Origin: Chryseobacterium cupriresistens
GTDB lineage: Bacteria > Bacteroidota > Bacteroidia > Flavobacteriales > Weeksellaceae
Assembly: GCF_046614675.1 (NCBI RefSeq)
Contig: NZ_JBKKJT010000002.1
Location: 372,001 to 436,000 of the forward strand
DNA: 64,000 nt
Reading direction: 5' to 3'
Position 1 is the first letter of the stretch. Each line of letters starts with the position of its first letter. The translations under genes were made by a program, and so were the position numbers. Of this stretch, positions 54,301-62,550 are shown piece after piece. The notes beneath the pieces are model-generated. The model made no database searches and was not told where the DNA came from. It was given only the letters and a program-made list of their open reading frames with translations.

Positions 54301-54572
54301 CGGATAATAGATCCTTTTGAGTTAAGCTCTCCTAAAAATCTCTTTTTATCATTTTTTGCCAGTACGGCTTCATCAATAATGATCTTATTGTGCGTTCTTA
54401 TAAAATCCAGAGTGTCCTTTGCAAAGATGTCCTGCTCCAGCTTTGCCGCAAGAATACTGTCCCTTTTTATGCTGTCTTCAGGCACGTTGGGATTTTTCCA
54501 TGAAAATACCTGAGCATTTCCTGAAAATATGCCTACGAAGAACAAAACGAATAGAATGACAAAATTCCGCAA
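51345..54572 (-). CDS. Large outer-membrane beta-barrel-like protein (1075 aa)
   Basis: The 1075-residue protein starts with a signal peptide (MRNFVILFVLFFVGIFSGNAQ). The N-terminal part (about 75-300) has GSIIRGITFGNNQGQSVQSSMDLQISGRLS and RDITFILAS-like strands, plus FIDGILMKRGENQDYIINYNTGEVTFTS. About 35 long amphipathic strands follow to the C-terminus (HIGSMQVKASF). The organisation suggests a large outer-membrane barrel, similar in style to uncharacterised flavobacterial surface proteins. No catalytic motif is visible. It is monocistronic. Function unknown. Confidence 0.75.
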   Translation of the reverse strand: MRNFVILFVLFFVGIFSGNAQVFSWKNPNVPEDSIKRDSILAAKLEQDIFAKDTLDFIRTHNKIIIDEAVLAKNDKKRFLGELNSKGSIIRGITFGNNQGQSVQSSMDLQISGRLSKDVTILASISDHNLPIQADGYTQTLEEFDKIYMQLNIKDKSILRAGHLDLVEAKNYFAKYQRRSMGLQFQTEFGKENKTFLDISAGVARSEFHRIRFQGVEGNQGPYRLTGKNGEQFITLISGSEQVFIDGILMKRGENQDYIINYNTGEVTFTSFRPIFQQNFITISYNYANRNYSRYLFTGKLEHQREKFKVGFNWFMENDNKNAPLSLNLSKEDEQILADAGNNPDLMYAPSGVVTEYDVNKILYKLNPAGNFYEYSTDSSLTLYQVSFTYFGANQGDYKIAQTTNNGRVFEYVGPNGGDYRAVRKLPSPQKSQVYSLNSEYLLNEGKIGADISLSNYDVNLFSSKDSDQNIGYAWRIFGNKSFTKNAWKGTPSFEYQYIDRQFHILDRINDVEFSRDFNLTQEFNKKTQNRFIFSFLNKWNNKSTLNYRINYLDEQDSYKGIKNDLDFGWLTGKFFTKGNLSYLSTNATLQDTKFIRGGVSTEFTGKKGSWAVGGSMEHNEKKYNDTQLMDVTSFSWKEIFLQKKIGDSTRTKLLAKVYMRDNDSVRDNRLQNMNNILGIMAESQIIKTERTSLNALIHYRKFFYAGAEGEVTRNNDFVVGNILYNQQLFRNGMRLQAFYELGNGQEAQREFQYIKVTDGQGVYKWTDYNGDGVQQLDEFEIAEYSDLAQYIRVYTNSVRYIPSNKNKLQLALFVNPAIVFNSENGFLKRWNFNISLNSQNSFYKKEKVLVLNPFEKNSDQILKNQNILASVQFNPTDKSGWNGNYRFITNDNLINANFSNEEREQTSHFLNIGYWFNKEFRVDWENSVHDIQNSSQLFKTRDYRLNNFETKPKATYKFTDAIQAELSSAFRQKQRLDGEELLKAFDVTGTIQWERRKTSIRGNFSFINNDFTGNNFSIVGNQMLDGLKPGKNQVWSVFIQQAINSFIQLNLNYEGRNSGDRTIHIGSMQVKASF

Positions 54573-54651
54573 CTTTTAAAAATAATTCGTAAAAATAATT
54601 AAAAAATGTTAACATTAAGAGGTCAACTATTATTAACAAAAACTTAACCTC

Positions 54652-54688
54652 TTTATTGTCCCTGAAAAAAAAATAGAATGTAGTTTTG
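54652..54688 (+). promoter_or_regulatory. Promoter of the first T9SS cargo gene
   Basis: TTTATTG (54652-54658) and TAGTTTTG (54681-54688) match the -33 and -7 boxes with 22 nt between them. The start would lie near 54695, about 30 nt before the ATG. Confidence 0.55.
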
Positions 54689-54725
54689 TTAGAGAAAGAA
54701 AATTATTAACAACAAAAAATAAATC

Positions 54726-55595
54726 ATGAAAAAACTTTATTCTCTTTTTGCAACAGTTGCACTGAGCGCAGTGGTTTTTGCGCAAACAACTTACCTTTGG
54801 GATGGTAGTTCTGTAAATCCTATTTCCGGTACCAATGCTACTATTTCAAATGTGGCTTTTGCAGCAACTCAGGGAAATAATAATGGTACTACCAATTTAA
54901 TAACTGCTTCATCTGTATCTACAGGATATGCAGGAGCAAGCGGATCCAGTAATTTTGGTGCTGCTGCTTTTAAAGAACCACTTTCAACTGCAACAAGCAC
55001 CTATTTTAGTGTTACTGTTACTCCTGTTGCGGGTAACAAAGTAACTTTGAATTCTCTAAATTTCGGGTCGAGAGGGACATCTACCGGTCCCGGAAAGATT
55101 ACAGTATATTCAAGCATCGATAATTATGCAACAGCGATAGGAACTGTAAACGTTAACAATAACAGTACATGGACCTTGAATAATATTACTTTTTCAGGGA
55201 GTAATTTAGTAGGTGCAGAATCAGCTCCGGTTACACTAAGAATCTATGGAAGCGACAGCCCTGGTACAGGAACTCCATCTTTGGGTACTGCCAATTGGAG
55301 AATAGATGATATTTCTTTAACGGTTACTGCATCCAGTGCCACTTTAGCTGTTATCGATTCTAAAAACATAAAGTCAGGAAACTTTGTAAAAAACTCTTTC
55401 GTTAAAAATAATGAAATTGTTTTCGGATCTGATGTAAAAGATGTAAAGATTTTCAATAGCTTCGGACAGCTTGTAAAAGAAGCTTCTGTAAGACAAAATG
55501 AAACGGTAAGCGTTGCTGAATTAGCAAAAGGAAGCTATATCGTTACAGGTACAGTAAACAACCAGCCGGTTTCTCAGAAAGTTCTTAAAGACTAA
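54726..55595 (+). CDS. T9SS-sorted secreted protein
   Basis: The 289-residue protein has a signal peptide (KKLYSLFATVALSAVVFAQ), a Ser/Thr/Asn-rich beta-sandwich middle (about 20-205: FSVTVTPVAGNKVTLNSLNFGSRGTSTGPGKITVY; ends NWRIDDISLTV), and a C-terminal T9SS type A sorting domain (about 215-289: VKDVKIFNSFGQLVKEASV, ELAKGSYIVTGTV and final SQKVLKD). It should be exported through T9SS and anchored or released at the surface. The middle resembles carbohydrate-binding or lamin-like beta modules. Its C-terminus is clearly paralogous to the next gene. Confidence 0.88.
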   Translation: MKKLYSLFATVALSAVVFAQTTYLWDGSSVNPISGTNATISNVAFAATQGNNNGTTNLITASSVSTGYAGASGSSNFGAAAFKEPLSTATSTYFSVTVTPVAGNKVTLNSLNFGSRGTSTGPGKITVYSSIDNYATAIGTVNVNNNSTWTLNNITFSGSNLVGAESAPVTLRIYGSDSPGTGTPSLGTANWRIDDISLTVTASSATLAVIDSKNIKSGNFVKNSFVKNNEIVFGSDVKDVKIFNSFGQLVKEASVRQNETVSVAELAKGSYIVTGTVNNQPVSQKVLKD

Positions 55596-55616
55596 TCCCT
55601 GTTAAATAAAAATATA

Positions 55617-55650
55617 AACAGCCACTTCAATGAAGCGGCTGTTTTTGTGA
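55617..55650 (+). terminator. Terminator between T9SS genes
   Basis: An imperfect stem (AACAGCC with GGCTGTT, then CTTCA with TGAAG) is followed by Ts. It separates the two cargo genes into separate units. Confidence 0.75.
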
Positions 55651-55749
55651 TTATTTCCTGATGTTTAGCTTTTTGTATCTTATATATTTCATAATTTGGT
55701 GGTATTATTTTTGATGTTTTATGATCAATCCATTTCTAAAATTAATACG

Positions 55750-56559
55750 ATGAAAAAAATCTTTACTCTTGCCGGACTTACATTATTAACTTCTTTTTCA
55801 AATGCTCAGATTGTGATCAATGAGATCTATGGCGGGAATGCCAATTCGGGAGCTGTATTAAAGAATAATTATATCGTCCTTAAAAATATCGGAACTTCTT
55901 TGGTTTCTTTGACGGGAGCAAGTATTCAATATGCTCCGGCGATAGGTGCTTTTACAGAATATCATACGCTTCCGGATTTGACATTAGGACCTGAAGAAAC
56001 CTATTTAATTCAGGAATCAGCGATTGAAGGAGGTGTCGAAAATCTGCCAACACCGGATTTTATTGCAACTACAATCGTAAATTTTGATGGAACTCCCAAT
56101 AAATCTTCCGGATTAAAAATTTCCAACGTATCAGGAAAAATTGCATTAGCGGGAAATATAGTGCAGGTCACAGGGCCTTCTGCATCCAATGTTCTGGATT
56201 TTGTAGGGTACGGATCCAATGCAGATCAGTTTAAAGGAGACGGGCCGGCTCCATCTCCCACTACAACCACGGCTATCAGAAGAAATTTAGCAGGAAGTAA
56301 TGATAATATGGCAGACTTCTCCCTCGAAGGCAGTGTGAAGTCAGGTTTTGTACAAAATCCATTTATAAAAGACAGTAAAGTCGTGTTCGGAACTGAGGTG
56401 AAAGATGTGAAAGTGTATGATACATTCAGGCAGGTCGTTAAAAAATCACCTACTAAGCTGGCCTCAACTCTTGATATTGCAGAGCTTCCAAAAGGAACTT
56501 ATATTGTGACGGGAACCATTAACAATATTCCGATCTCACAGAAAATAATAAAAGATTAG
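55750..56559 (+). CDS. T9SS-sorted secreted protein with lamin-tail domain
   Basis: From ATG 55750 the protein has 269 residues: signal peptide (KKIFTLAGLTLLTSFSNAQ), a lamin-tail domain (about 20-165: IVINEIYGGNANSGAVLKNNY, GPEETYLIQE, VLDFVGYGSNADQFKGDGPA), and a C-terminal T9SS sorting domain (about 200-269: VKDVKVYDTFRQVVKK, ELPKGTYIVTGTI, SQKIIKD). It is exported to the cell surface. Upstream start 55696 adds residues before the signal peptide and is rejected. The sorting domain is paralogous to the preceding gene. Confidence 0.88.
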   Translation: MKKIFTLAGLTLLTSFSNAQIVINEIYGGNANSGAVLKNNYIVLKNIGTSLVSLTGASIQYAPAIGAFTEYHTLPDLTLGPEETYLIQESAIEGGVENLPTPDFIATTIVNFDGTPNKSSGLKISNVSGKIALAGNIVQVTGPSASNVLDFVGYGSNADQFKGDGPAPSPTTTTAIRRNLAGSNDNMADFSLEGSVKSGFVQNPFIKDSKVVFGTEVKDVKVYDTFRQVVKKSPTKLASTLDIAELPKGTYIVTGTINNIPISQKIIKD

Positions 56560-56569
56560 TTTTAAATAA

Positions 56570-56605
56570 GAAAGGACAACCGATAACAGGTTGTCCTTAT
56601 TTTTT
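56570..56605. terminator. Terminator of the lamin-tail gene
   Basis: AAGGACAACC (56572-56581) and GGTTGTCCTT (56589-56598) form a 10-bp perfect stem followed by Ts. Confidence 0.88.
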
Positions 56606-56619
56606 TATTTTTCAGAATC

Positions 56620-59442
56620 TTAATACCAACCTCTTCTAGCTGCATTAATAATGGATCCGAGATTAAGAATTAAAGTGTATCTGATACGCTTCCCATAATC
56701 TTTGAATGAAGGTTCAAATCCTAAAGACGACTGTATCGGGAAATACACTTCCAGAAAATCAGGGATGATTCTTACTTTAACTCCGGTGTCCCAGATGAAT
56801 TTGGCGGGAAGATCTTTGTTTTTATACACTCCCGCATCCGCATATACATGGAAGATTTTCCATACACTTGAATCCACGTTGGCAGAAGTGATCCATTGAT
56901 TGACTGTTCCCGGAAGAAAAGATTTAAAACCACCATCAGCTAATATAAACTGCTGGGAAAGAAGCCCGCTGCTGGCACTTTCTCCCAAAAGCGTATAAGA
57001 GAATGAATAGTTGGAAACCCTGGAAATTCCATAGTCGAAGAGGTTATTTCTGGTGTTGTTTCTTAAGAAATATCCGGCAAATAAACGTAAGCTCAGCTTT
57101 TGTTTTGGAGCAAATTCCCATCTGTAAAAGCCTTCAGCCGTTATTTTATTGAAATCTTCCATTCCCTGGGTGCTCAGGCTGAAACTTTTTTCATGGATCA
57201 TCTGGCTGTCACTATAACCATATCCGATACTCCAGAGGTTATATTTGCTGTAATCATTATTGGCGATCATCTTAGGACTCAGATCCCTTTCAAAATAATT
57301 ATAGGATACGCCGAGACTTCTGCTAACGGTACTTCTCGGGTTTTTTCTGAAGTTAATAGAAGAAGATATAGAAGTCTTTCTGTAGGCAAGATCATAATCA
57401 TAATGAAAATAAGAACCGGAAACCCCGAATGTAAGACTTCTGATAATGCTTTCTGCAGGCAGAATAGAATAGGAGACAGCTCCTGAACCGGTAAGTTTCC
57501 CTGTTCCGGTACTATAGGTTGGAGTCACCGAATACAAAAATTTCTGGTCAAAGAAAGACTGATTTTTAAAATTGGCTCCCAGAAGAAATTTATCATACGT
57601 ATTGTTGAAACGCACCCTTGGGCTGATGTAAATCTCATTGTATTCCGGGTTGGGAATATCTTTTATTAATTTAAGTTTAATTTTTTTTGCATTGGAAAAT
57701 AAACCTTTCGCATAAAGGAAGTTGTCCCTGTAATTGGATTCAGGGAAGATATAGCCACTGTTTAAGGTGGTTTTGTAAATATTCTCTGATGCAGGAAGCG
57801 ACAGGCTGGTGGTACGTTCATTTTCCTCAGTGTCTATCCAATACGCTTTCTTTTCTCCTTCTCTGGTTTCTGTTTCCAGCTTTACAGGAATAGAAATATC
57901 TGTATTTCTTACAATTTTTATTTGCAGGGAGTCATTATCTTTTCTAATGTTTTTCAATTTAAAATCAACCCTGTTCTTTTGTTTGAAAAAGTTGGAAAGG
58001 TAGGCTGTTGATTTATTGTTTTCAGAAAGAGATGACAGGAATTCATCAGGATTAATTTTTTTCCCGGAATTCTTAGAAATATAATTTTTTACAATCCCAT
58101 CGAATTGTTCATATCCCATTTTGTCGGCCGAGTAGTTGAAAAGGCTTCCTGTTTCAAAGCTGCTGATGGCCATATCATTGAAATTACTCAGAACAGGGAA
58201 ATGTTCATCAATTTTCTGATCAAGGTTCTGCAGCATGATATACTGATAGGAAAGTCCATAGCGGTCCAGAAGTTTTACTTTGGATGCATGGAATAGCTTT
58301 AAAGGTTTAAGTCCAAAGATTCTGGTCTCCGGAAGTGTCCCTAGAAGTTTCGTATCAGCGTAGAATTTTTTGAGGTACTGAATTTCAAGATAAGATTTTA
58401 AACCATTTTTAAACCAGTGGTCTTTTTCTTTATCTGCAATAACGCCTTCGTCAAGGATTTTCTTGGCAATGATCCCGAAATAATCCATATCGGTTTTTTC
58501 GGTCTCAGTAAACAGGCGGAATCTGAATTTCCAGAAAGTAATATCATTATTCCCGAAAAAGTCTTCTTTGGCTCTGAATTTATCTGAGATAAAAATACTT
58601 TTCGGTAGATACCCGATGCGTTCTTTAATGAATTTTAATTGTAAAGGAAGATAAAACTCCAGGTTTTGTTTTTCATCCGGTTTCAGATTATATCCAAATT
58701 TGATTTCGATCTCCTCTCCGTCAACATTGGTTTTTATGGATTGAAATGCTGTCGGAGAAATTAAAAACTCAGGATCAGAATCGAGATAGCCCTTAAATGA
58801 GTTCATCTGAACCTGAGGAAGGTTACCTTCAACAAAACTGTTCACAGGGATATCAAAATTGACGGTCCAGAAAGTATTAAAGCTTACCTGTTCCTCAATA
58901 TCATGATAGTTTCTTCTGGAAATATTGTCCGGATCAAAATGATCCGGAACAATAAAGAAATATTTTAATACAGTATTCTGGGCGGATGTTCCGTATCCCG
59001 TAAAAGTTTTATCGGGAAGCTGCATCCTGTATTGCAACTGTAGAGTGACGCTTTCGCCGGGTTTTAATACATTTTTCAGAGGAATAAAAAGATTTTCATC
59101 TGAGAGGGTATTGACAGGAAGGACTTCATTTTCAGAATTTTTAATGTTCAGTTCCAGAAGTTTTCCCAATTGGTCTTTTTTTGCAAAATGCAAATCATTA
59201 TTCCGGTCTTCCAGTTTTCTGTAGACTAAAGAAGTTCCCCGTTTATTGTACGCGGCAACCCAATTCAGGAGTTTTACGGTCTGCAGGTCTTTCCCGGATT
59301 GATTATAATAAACAATTTCCTGGCGGACCTCAAGGTTTTTTTTGTCAGGAGACAGTTTTGTTTCAATGTATATACTGTCTGTCTGTGCAGAAACCTGTAC
59401 AACTCCCCATAACAAAATAAGGCAAATGCTGATCTTTTTCAA
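56620..59442 (-). CDS. Degenerate M1-peptidase-like protein fused to an outer-membrane barrel
   Basis: The 940-residue protein has a signal peptide (MKKISICLILLWGVVQVSAQ). Residues about 20-250 resemble the N-terminal domain of M1 aminopeptidases (KNLEVRQEIVYYNQSGKDL, PGESVTLQLQYRMQLP). The next part has DHWFKNGLKSYLEIQYL, which aligns with the WLNEGFATY zinc-ligand helix, but no HExxH precedes it and Glu is replaced by Asn. From about 590 to 940 it reads as a barrel (GANFKNQSFF, GSGAVSYSIL, GFSGSYFHYDYD-like strands, ending RYTLILNLGSIINAARRGWY). A catalytically inactive peptidase fold anchored by a surface barrel is the best reading. Confidence 0.7.
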   Translation of the reverse strand: MKKISICLILLWGVVQVSAQTDSIYIETKLSPDKKNLEVRQEIVYYNQSGKDLQTVKLLNWVAAYNKRGTSLVYRKLEDRNNDLHFAKKDQLGKLLELNIKNSENEVLPVNTLSDENLFIPLKNVLKPGESVTLQLQYRMQLPDKTFTGYGTSAQNTVLKYFFIVPDHFDPDNISRRNYHDIEEQVSFNTFWTVNFDIPVNSFVEGNLPQVQMNSFKGYLDSDPEFLISPTAFQSIKTNVDGEEIEIKFGYNLKPDEKQNLEFYLPLQLKFIKERIGYLPKSIFISDKFRAKEDFFGNNDITFWKFRFRLFTETEKTDMDYFGIIAKKILDEGVIADKEKDHWFKNGLKSYLEIQYLKKFYADTKLLGTLPETRIFGLKPLKLFHASKVKLLDRYGLSYQYIMLQNLDQKIDEHFPVLSNFNDMAISSFETGSLFNYSADKMGYEQFDGIVKNYISKNSGKKINPDEFLSSLSENNKSTAYLSNFFKQKNRVDFKLKNIRKDNDSLQIKIVRNTDISIPVKLETETREGEKKAYWIDTEENERTTSLSLPASENIYKTTLNSGYIFPESNYRDNFLYAKGLFSNAKKIKLKLIKDIPNPEYNEIYISPRVRFNNTYDKFLLGANFKNQSFFDQKFLYSVTPTYSTGTGKLTGSGAVSYSILPAESIIRSLTFGVSGSYFHYDYDLAYRKTSISSSINFRKNPRSTVSRSLGVSYNYFERDLSPKMIANNDYSKYNLWSIGYGYSDSQMIHEKSFSLSTQGMEDFNKITAEGFYRWEFAPKQKLSLRLFAGYFLRNNTRNNLFDYGISRVSNYSFSYTLLGESASSGLLSQQFILADGGFKSFLPGTVNQWITSANVDSSVWKIFHVYADAGVYKNKDLPAKFIWDTGVKVRIIPDFLEVYFPIQSSLGFEPSFKDYGKRIRYTLILNLGSIINAARRGWY

Positions 59443-59495
59443 ATATTCGTGATAAAGCCCAAATATAACTTATTTTGTATATACTTTATAGCATT

Positions 59496-60875
59496 TTAAC
59501 CTTGAATTGCTTTTTTTTCCAAAGAATTAATATAAGCATTCCATCCCTCTGTCTTATAAGTGATGGCAGATGCTTCAGGATCGTTGGATTTGTAGATTCC
59601 TCTTCCTACGATGATAAAATCTGTGTGCAGTGTTTTGAAAACATGTTCCGGTGTGTTGTACTGCTGCCCTTTACCATCTCCTGAATCCGCAAGGTTTACC
59701 CCAGGAGTGAACAATAGCAGATCCTCAGGAATTTTATTCTGAGATACACCACCAATGACATTAGGATGAGATAAAGCCACTTTTAAAGCTTCCTCACGAT
59801 AGCTTGCAGTTGTCAGAGCTCCTTTGGAAGACATTCCAACGATGGCTACCACTCCTACATTTTTGAAACAGTCTAATGATTCAAAACCTCCGATTACCTG
59901 AGAAGTTACGAAATCTGCCCAATCCGTAATTTTGAAAACCCCGCTTGTGAACTGAAGTTCCTGTGTATTTCCGATATCAGCAAATTTTCTGTCTTCCATC
60001 AGTAGAAACTGGTGTTTTGCAGCAATAGCTTTTAAAGGAGTAATTGTTTTTTCGTATTCAAAATCAGAAATAATATCGATATGCGTTTTTAAAGCAATAA
60101 TATGCGGACCTACTTTTTCAGCAAGCTCCAACAGCTCCTGAGTTGTAGTAACATCTGCAGAGGCAATAAGGTTTGATTTTTTTGCCAAAGCTGTTTCCAG
60201 TAATTTTTTTGAAACGGAATGCTGTGTTACCTGAAGTTTTTGTTCATAAGAAGATCTTATTTCCTCTTCAAACTGAATATGGTTCCCTTGAAGGAAGTCT
60301 TGGATTCTTTTTACTTCTTCATCAGACAATTCACCAGTTTCCTGAAGGATATTGCATACTTCCGAAATGTTGAAAAGGGTGTGCACTCTGTATCCTTTGC
60401 TTTCCAATAATTGTTTTCCTCCCTGCTCTCTGTCAAGTACCACCACAATGTCTGAAACTTTAAGATCTTCCTGTTCTATTTCAGGAATAGTTTCCAGCAA
60501 AGATTTTCCTGAAGTGATCACATCCTCTACCAAAAGGCAGTTTTGCCCCTTCTGGTAAATTCCCTCAATCAGCTTCTTGGTACCGTAGCTTTTTGCTTCT
60601 TTTCTTTTAATAATTAATGGAATATAGCTTTCCAGAGACATTGCTGTAGCCATAGGAAGAGCAGCATAAGGAACTCCACAGATTAAATCAAAATTATCTA
60701 ACGGAAGCATTTCCAATAAATAATTAGCAAGATTTTTTAAAATTTTAGGATCTGAAGCCAAAGGTCTCAGGTCTACATAAAAAGGACTTTCAATACCGCT
60801 TTTCAGGGTAAACCTGCCGAATTTGATGATGCCTAGTTTGTAACACTCTAAGAAGAATTCTTTTTTACTTTCCAT
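59496..60875 (-). CDS. pyrEF: Bifunctional orotate phosphoribosyltransferase / OMP decarboxylase (UMP synthase)
   Basis: The 459-residue protein has a PyrE domain first (about 1-190: GRFTLKSGIESPFYVDLRPL, PRPP loop LLVEDVITSGKSLLET) and a PyrF domain second (about 215-459: ASADVTTTQEL, HIDIISDF, FLLMEDRKFADIGNT, and RGIYKS). The PyrF active-site DRKFADIGNT is the version seen in eukaryotic UMP synthases. The order equals that of the eukaryotic UMPS. Both last steps of UMP synthesis are thus fused, so no separate pyrE or pyrF is expected nearby. Confidence 0.93.
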   Translation of the reverse strand: MESKKEFFLECYKLGIIKFGRFTLKSGIESPFYVDLRPLASDPKILKNLANYLLEMLPLDNFDLICGVPYAALPMATAMSLESYIPLIIKRKEAKSYGTKKLIEGIYQKGQNCLLVEDVITSGKSLLETIPEIEQEDLKVSDIVVVLDREQGGKQLLESKGYRVHTLFNISEVCNILQETGELSDEEVKRIQDFLQGNHIQFEEEIRSSYEQKLQVTQHSVSKKLLETALAKKSNLIASADVTTTQELLELAEKVGPHIIALKTHIDIISDFEYEKTITPLKAIAAKHQFLLMEDRKFADIGNTQELQFTSGVFKITDWADFVTSQVIGGFESLDCFKNVGVVAIVGMSSKGALTTASYREEALKVALSHPNVIGGVSQNKIPEDLLLFTPGVNLADSGDGKGQQYNTPEHVFKTLHTDFIIVGRGIYKSNDPEASAITYKTEGWNAYINSLEKKAIQG

Positions 60876-60950
60876 TATTTTTTATTAGATATTGCAAATT
60901 TAAGGAATTGAAATAAGGCTTAAAAATTTATCGCCCATTTGTCAATAAAA

Positions 60951-60978
60951 AACCATCCCGGATTGGCCGGGATGGTGT
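60951..60978 (-). terminator. Terminator of the DUF1232 gene
   Basis: CCATCCCGG (60953-60961) and CCGGGATGG (60967-60975) form a 9-bp GC-rich stem. The A-run to the left is a U-tract on the minus strand, placing it after the DUF1232 stop and before pyrEF. Confidence 0.85.
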
Positions 60979-60996
60979 TAAAAATATAATAAACTA

Positions 60997-61338
60997 TTAT
61001 TTTACGATTTCAGCATCAATGACTTGGGTACCGCTATATTTCTGCTGGGCTTCCCATAACAAAAATTTGTCAACCTCTTTGATGAGTTTAGGAATGGTAA
61101 GCGACAATACTGCCAGGTCATCCATGACTCCAAGAACCGGTATTACAAATTCAGGAAGCAGATCAATAGGAGAGAGTACATATAAAATTCCAAGTAAAGG
61201 AAGAATAATGTCTATGGATTTCATTGGATAAATTCCTTTTCTCCACATTTTGACCATTCTGAAAATATCAGGGATCTTTTTGATAAAGCCCTTATGATTG
61301 ATGGCTTCTTTTGCAAGATTTAATTTTGAATATTTCAT
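60997..61338 (-). CDS. YkvA-family DUF1232 membrane protein
   Basis: The 113-residue protein has the DUF1232 core IILPLLGILYVLSPIDLLPEFVIPVLGVMDDLAVLSL (shown here in part: SPIDLLPEF and GVMDDLAVL), with two membrane-like hydrophobic stretches. Function unknown. It is separated from its neighbours by a terminator on the right of pyrEF. Confidence 0.88.
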   Translation of the reverse strand: MKYSKLNLAKEAINHKGFIKKIPDIFRMVKMWRKGIYPMKSIDIILPLLGILYVLSPIDLLPEFVIPVLGVMDDLAVLSLTIPKLIKEVDKFLLWEAQQKYSGTQVIDAEIVK

Positions 61339-61420
61339 TTTGTGTTTGGATTAATAAATTTTTCAACGCTATAAAATTCGCAAATCCTGTACCAACAAAT
61401 TATAAAATTTAGTTAAAATA

Positions 61421-61960
61421 TTATTTGATAATATTGTCAATGAACTGATGCACAGTCTCTGTGTTCCAGTCTTTTGTAGCATCCTCTTTAATAAGGATTC
61501 TTCCGTTTTTATCCAGCAGAAAAGTGGTAGGAAATACCTTTGGAAGAATTTTCTCAGAAATAGGACTTTGAGCAATATATACCGGAACAGTATAGTTGTT
61601 TTCTTTCAAAAATTTCCTTACATCCTCTTCTTTATCATTCATGGCAATTAAAACAAAATCAACATGATCTTTTCTTGTATCGTAAAGTTTCTGAATAGAA
61701 GGCCATTCTTTTCTGCAGGGCGGGCACCATGTTCCCCAGAAGTTCAGAAAAACCCCTTTATCTTTAAAATTCTTAAGATTGGTGCTTGGCGCATTAATGC
61801 CTTTAAGCTCTATATCATAATCTTCTTCACTGATATGAACCGCATTTTCTATAGTGGCTACGGGAAAGAATGCATCTTTCAGGGTGTTTCTTATTCCGGG
61901 TACGAAGGCAACCACACCTATGATGGCAATAATTACAAGATAAATGACATTTTTTTTCAT
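61421..61960 (-). CDS. TlpA-family thiol-disulfide oxidoreductase
   Basis: The 179-residue protein has an N-terminal membrane anchor (KNVIYLVIIAIIGVVAFVPG) and a thioredoxin domain with the active-site WCPPC in WGTWCPPCRKEWPS (about 74-87), and cis-Pro in FPTTFLLDKNG. Likely periplasmic, keeping cysteines reduced, for example in cytochrome c maturation. It lies 9 bp downstream of a second thioredoxin-fold gene, probably co-transcribed. Confidence 0.92.
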   Translation of the reverse strand: MKKNVIYLVIIAIIGVVAFVPGIRNTLKDAFFPVATIENAVHISEEDYDIELKGINAPSTNLKNFKDKGVFLNFWGTWCPPCRKEWPSIQKLYDTRKDHVDFVLIAMNDKEEDVRKFLKENNYTVPVYIAQSPISEKILPKVFPTTFLLDKNGRILIKEDATKDWNTETVHQFIDNIIK

Positions 61961-61969
61961 ATCTCTTTT

Positions 61970-62533
61970 TTATAGCAGATCTAAAATTTCCTGAACAGCA
62001 TCTTTACCTCTGTTTTTGGCATAATATATCTGCAGATCGTTGTAGAAAGTATCTTTTGGATACGCTTCAGGATCAGCTTTATATTTCATCAGAAGCTCAT
62101 ATCCATATTTGGGACGCGGTCCCCATGAATTTTTTACATTCAGGTCTTTATCAAGGATAAGGACTTTCGGAATGGATTCTGTACCGTTCGTTAAAAATTG
62201 GTTGATTAAGCTTTTATCACTGTCTCTCAGGAAAACTCTTACTTCATTGTGTCCTTCAAAAAATCTGAAAAGAGCAGGTACTGTTGCACTAGCATCTCCG
62301 CACCATGCTTCAGAAATGATTAAAATCTTTCCGTCAAAGTTTTTGGCAGCCAGTTCTTTCAGCTGATCTTCATCCGGAACGTACTTTTTTACCGTTCTGT
62401 CCATTCTCTGAAGACCCAGCTCGTAATATTGTTTATAGTCAGCCTCCTGTTGGTTGGCAGGATTTTCTAATCTTTCTTTTGCAATCTGAAGATATTCTTC
62501 AAACGAAATTCCTTTATCCCAGTAATTTTTCAT
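61970..62533 (-). CDS. Thioredoxin-family protein with WCGDA site
   Basis: From ATG 62533 the protein has 187 residues. A helical N-terminus precedes a thioredoxin-like core with ISEAWCGDASATVPALFRF (WCGDA in place of WCxxC, single Cys) and PKVLILDKDLNVKNSWGPRP. Single-Cys sites of this sort cannot perform normal dithiol exchange, so the role is uncertain. It overlaps nothing and precedes the TlpA gene by 9 bp; aroC lies 17 bp upstream. Confidence 0.82.
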   Translation of the reverse strand: MKNYWDKGISFEEYLQIAKERLENPANQQEADYKQYYELGLQRMDRTVKKYVPDEDQLKELAAKNFDGKILIISEAWCGDASATVPALFRFFEGHNEVRVFLRDSDKSLINQFLTNGTESIPKVLILDKDLNVKNSWGPRPKYGYELLMKYKADPEAYPKDTFYNDLQIYYAKNRGKDAVQEILDLL

Positions 62534-62550
62534 TACCAAAAATATTTATG

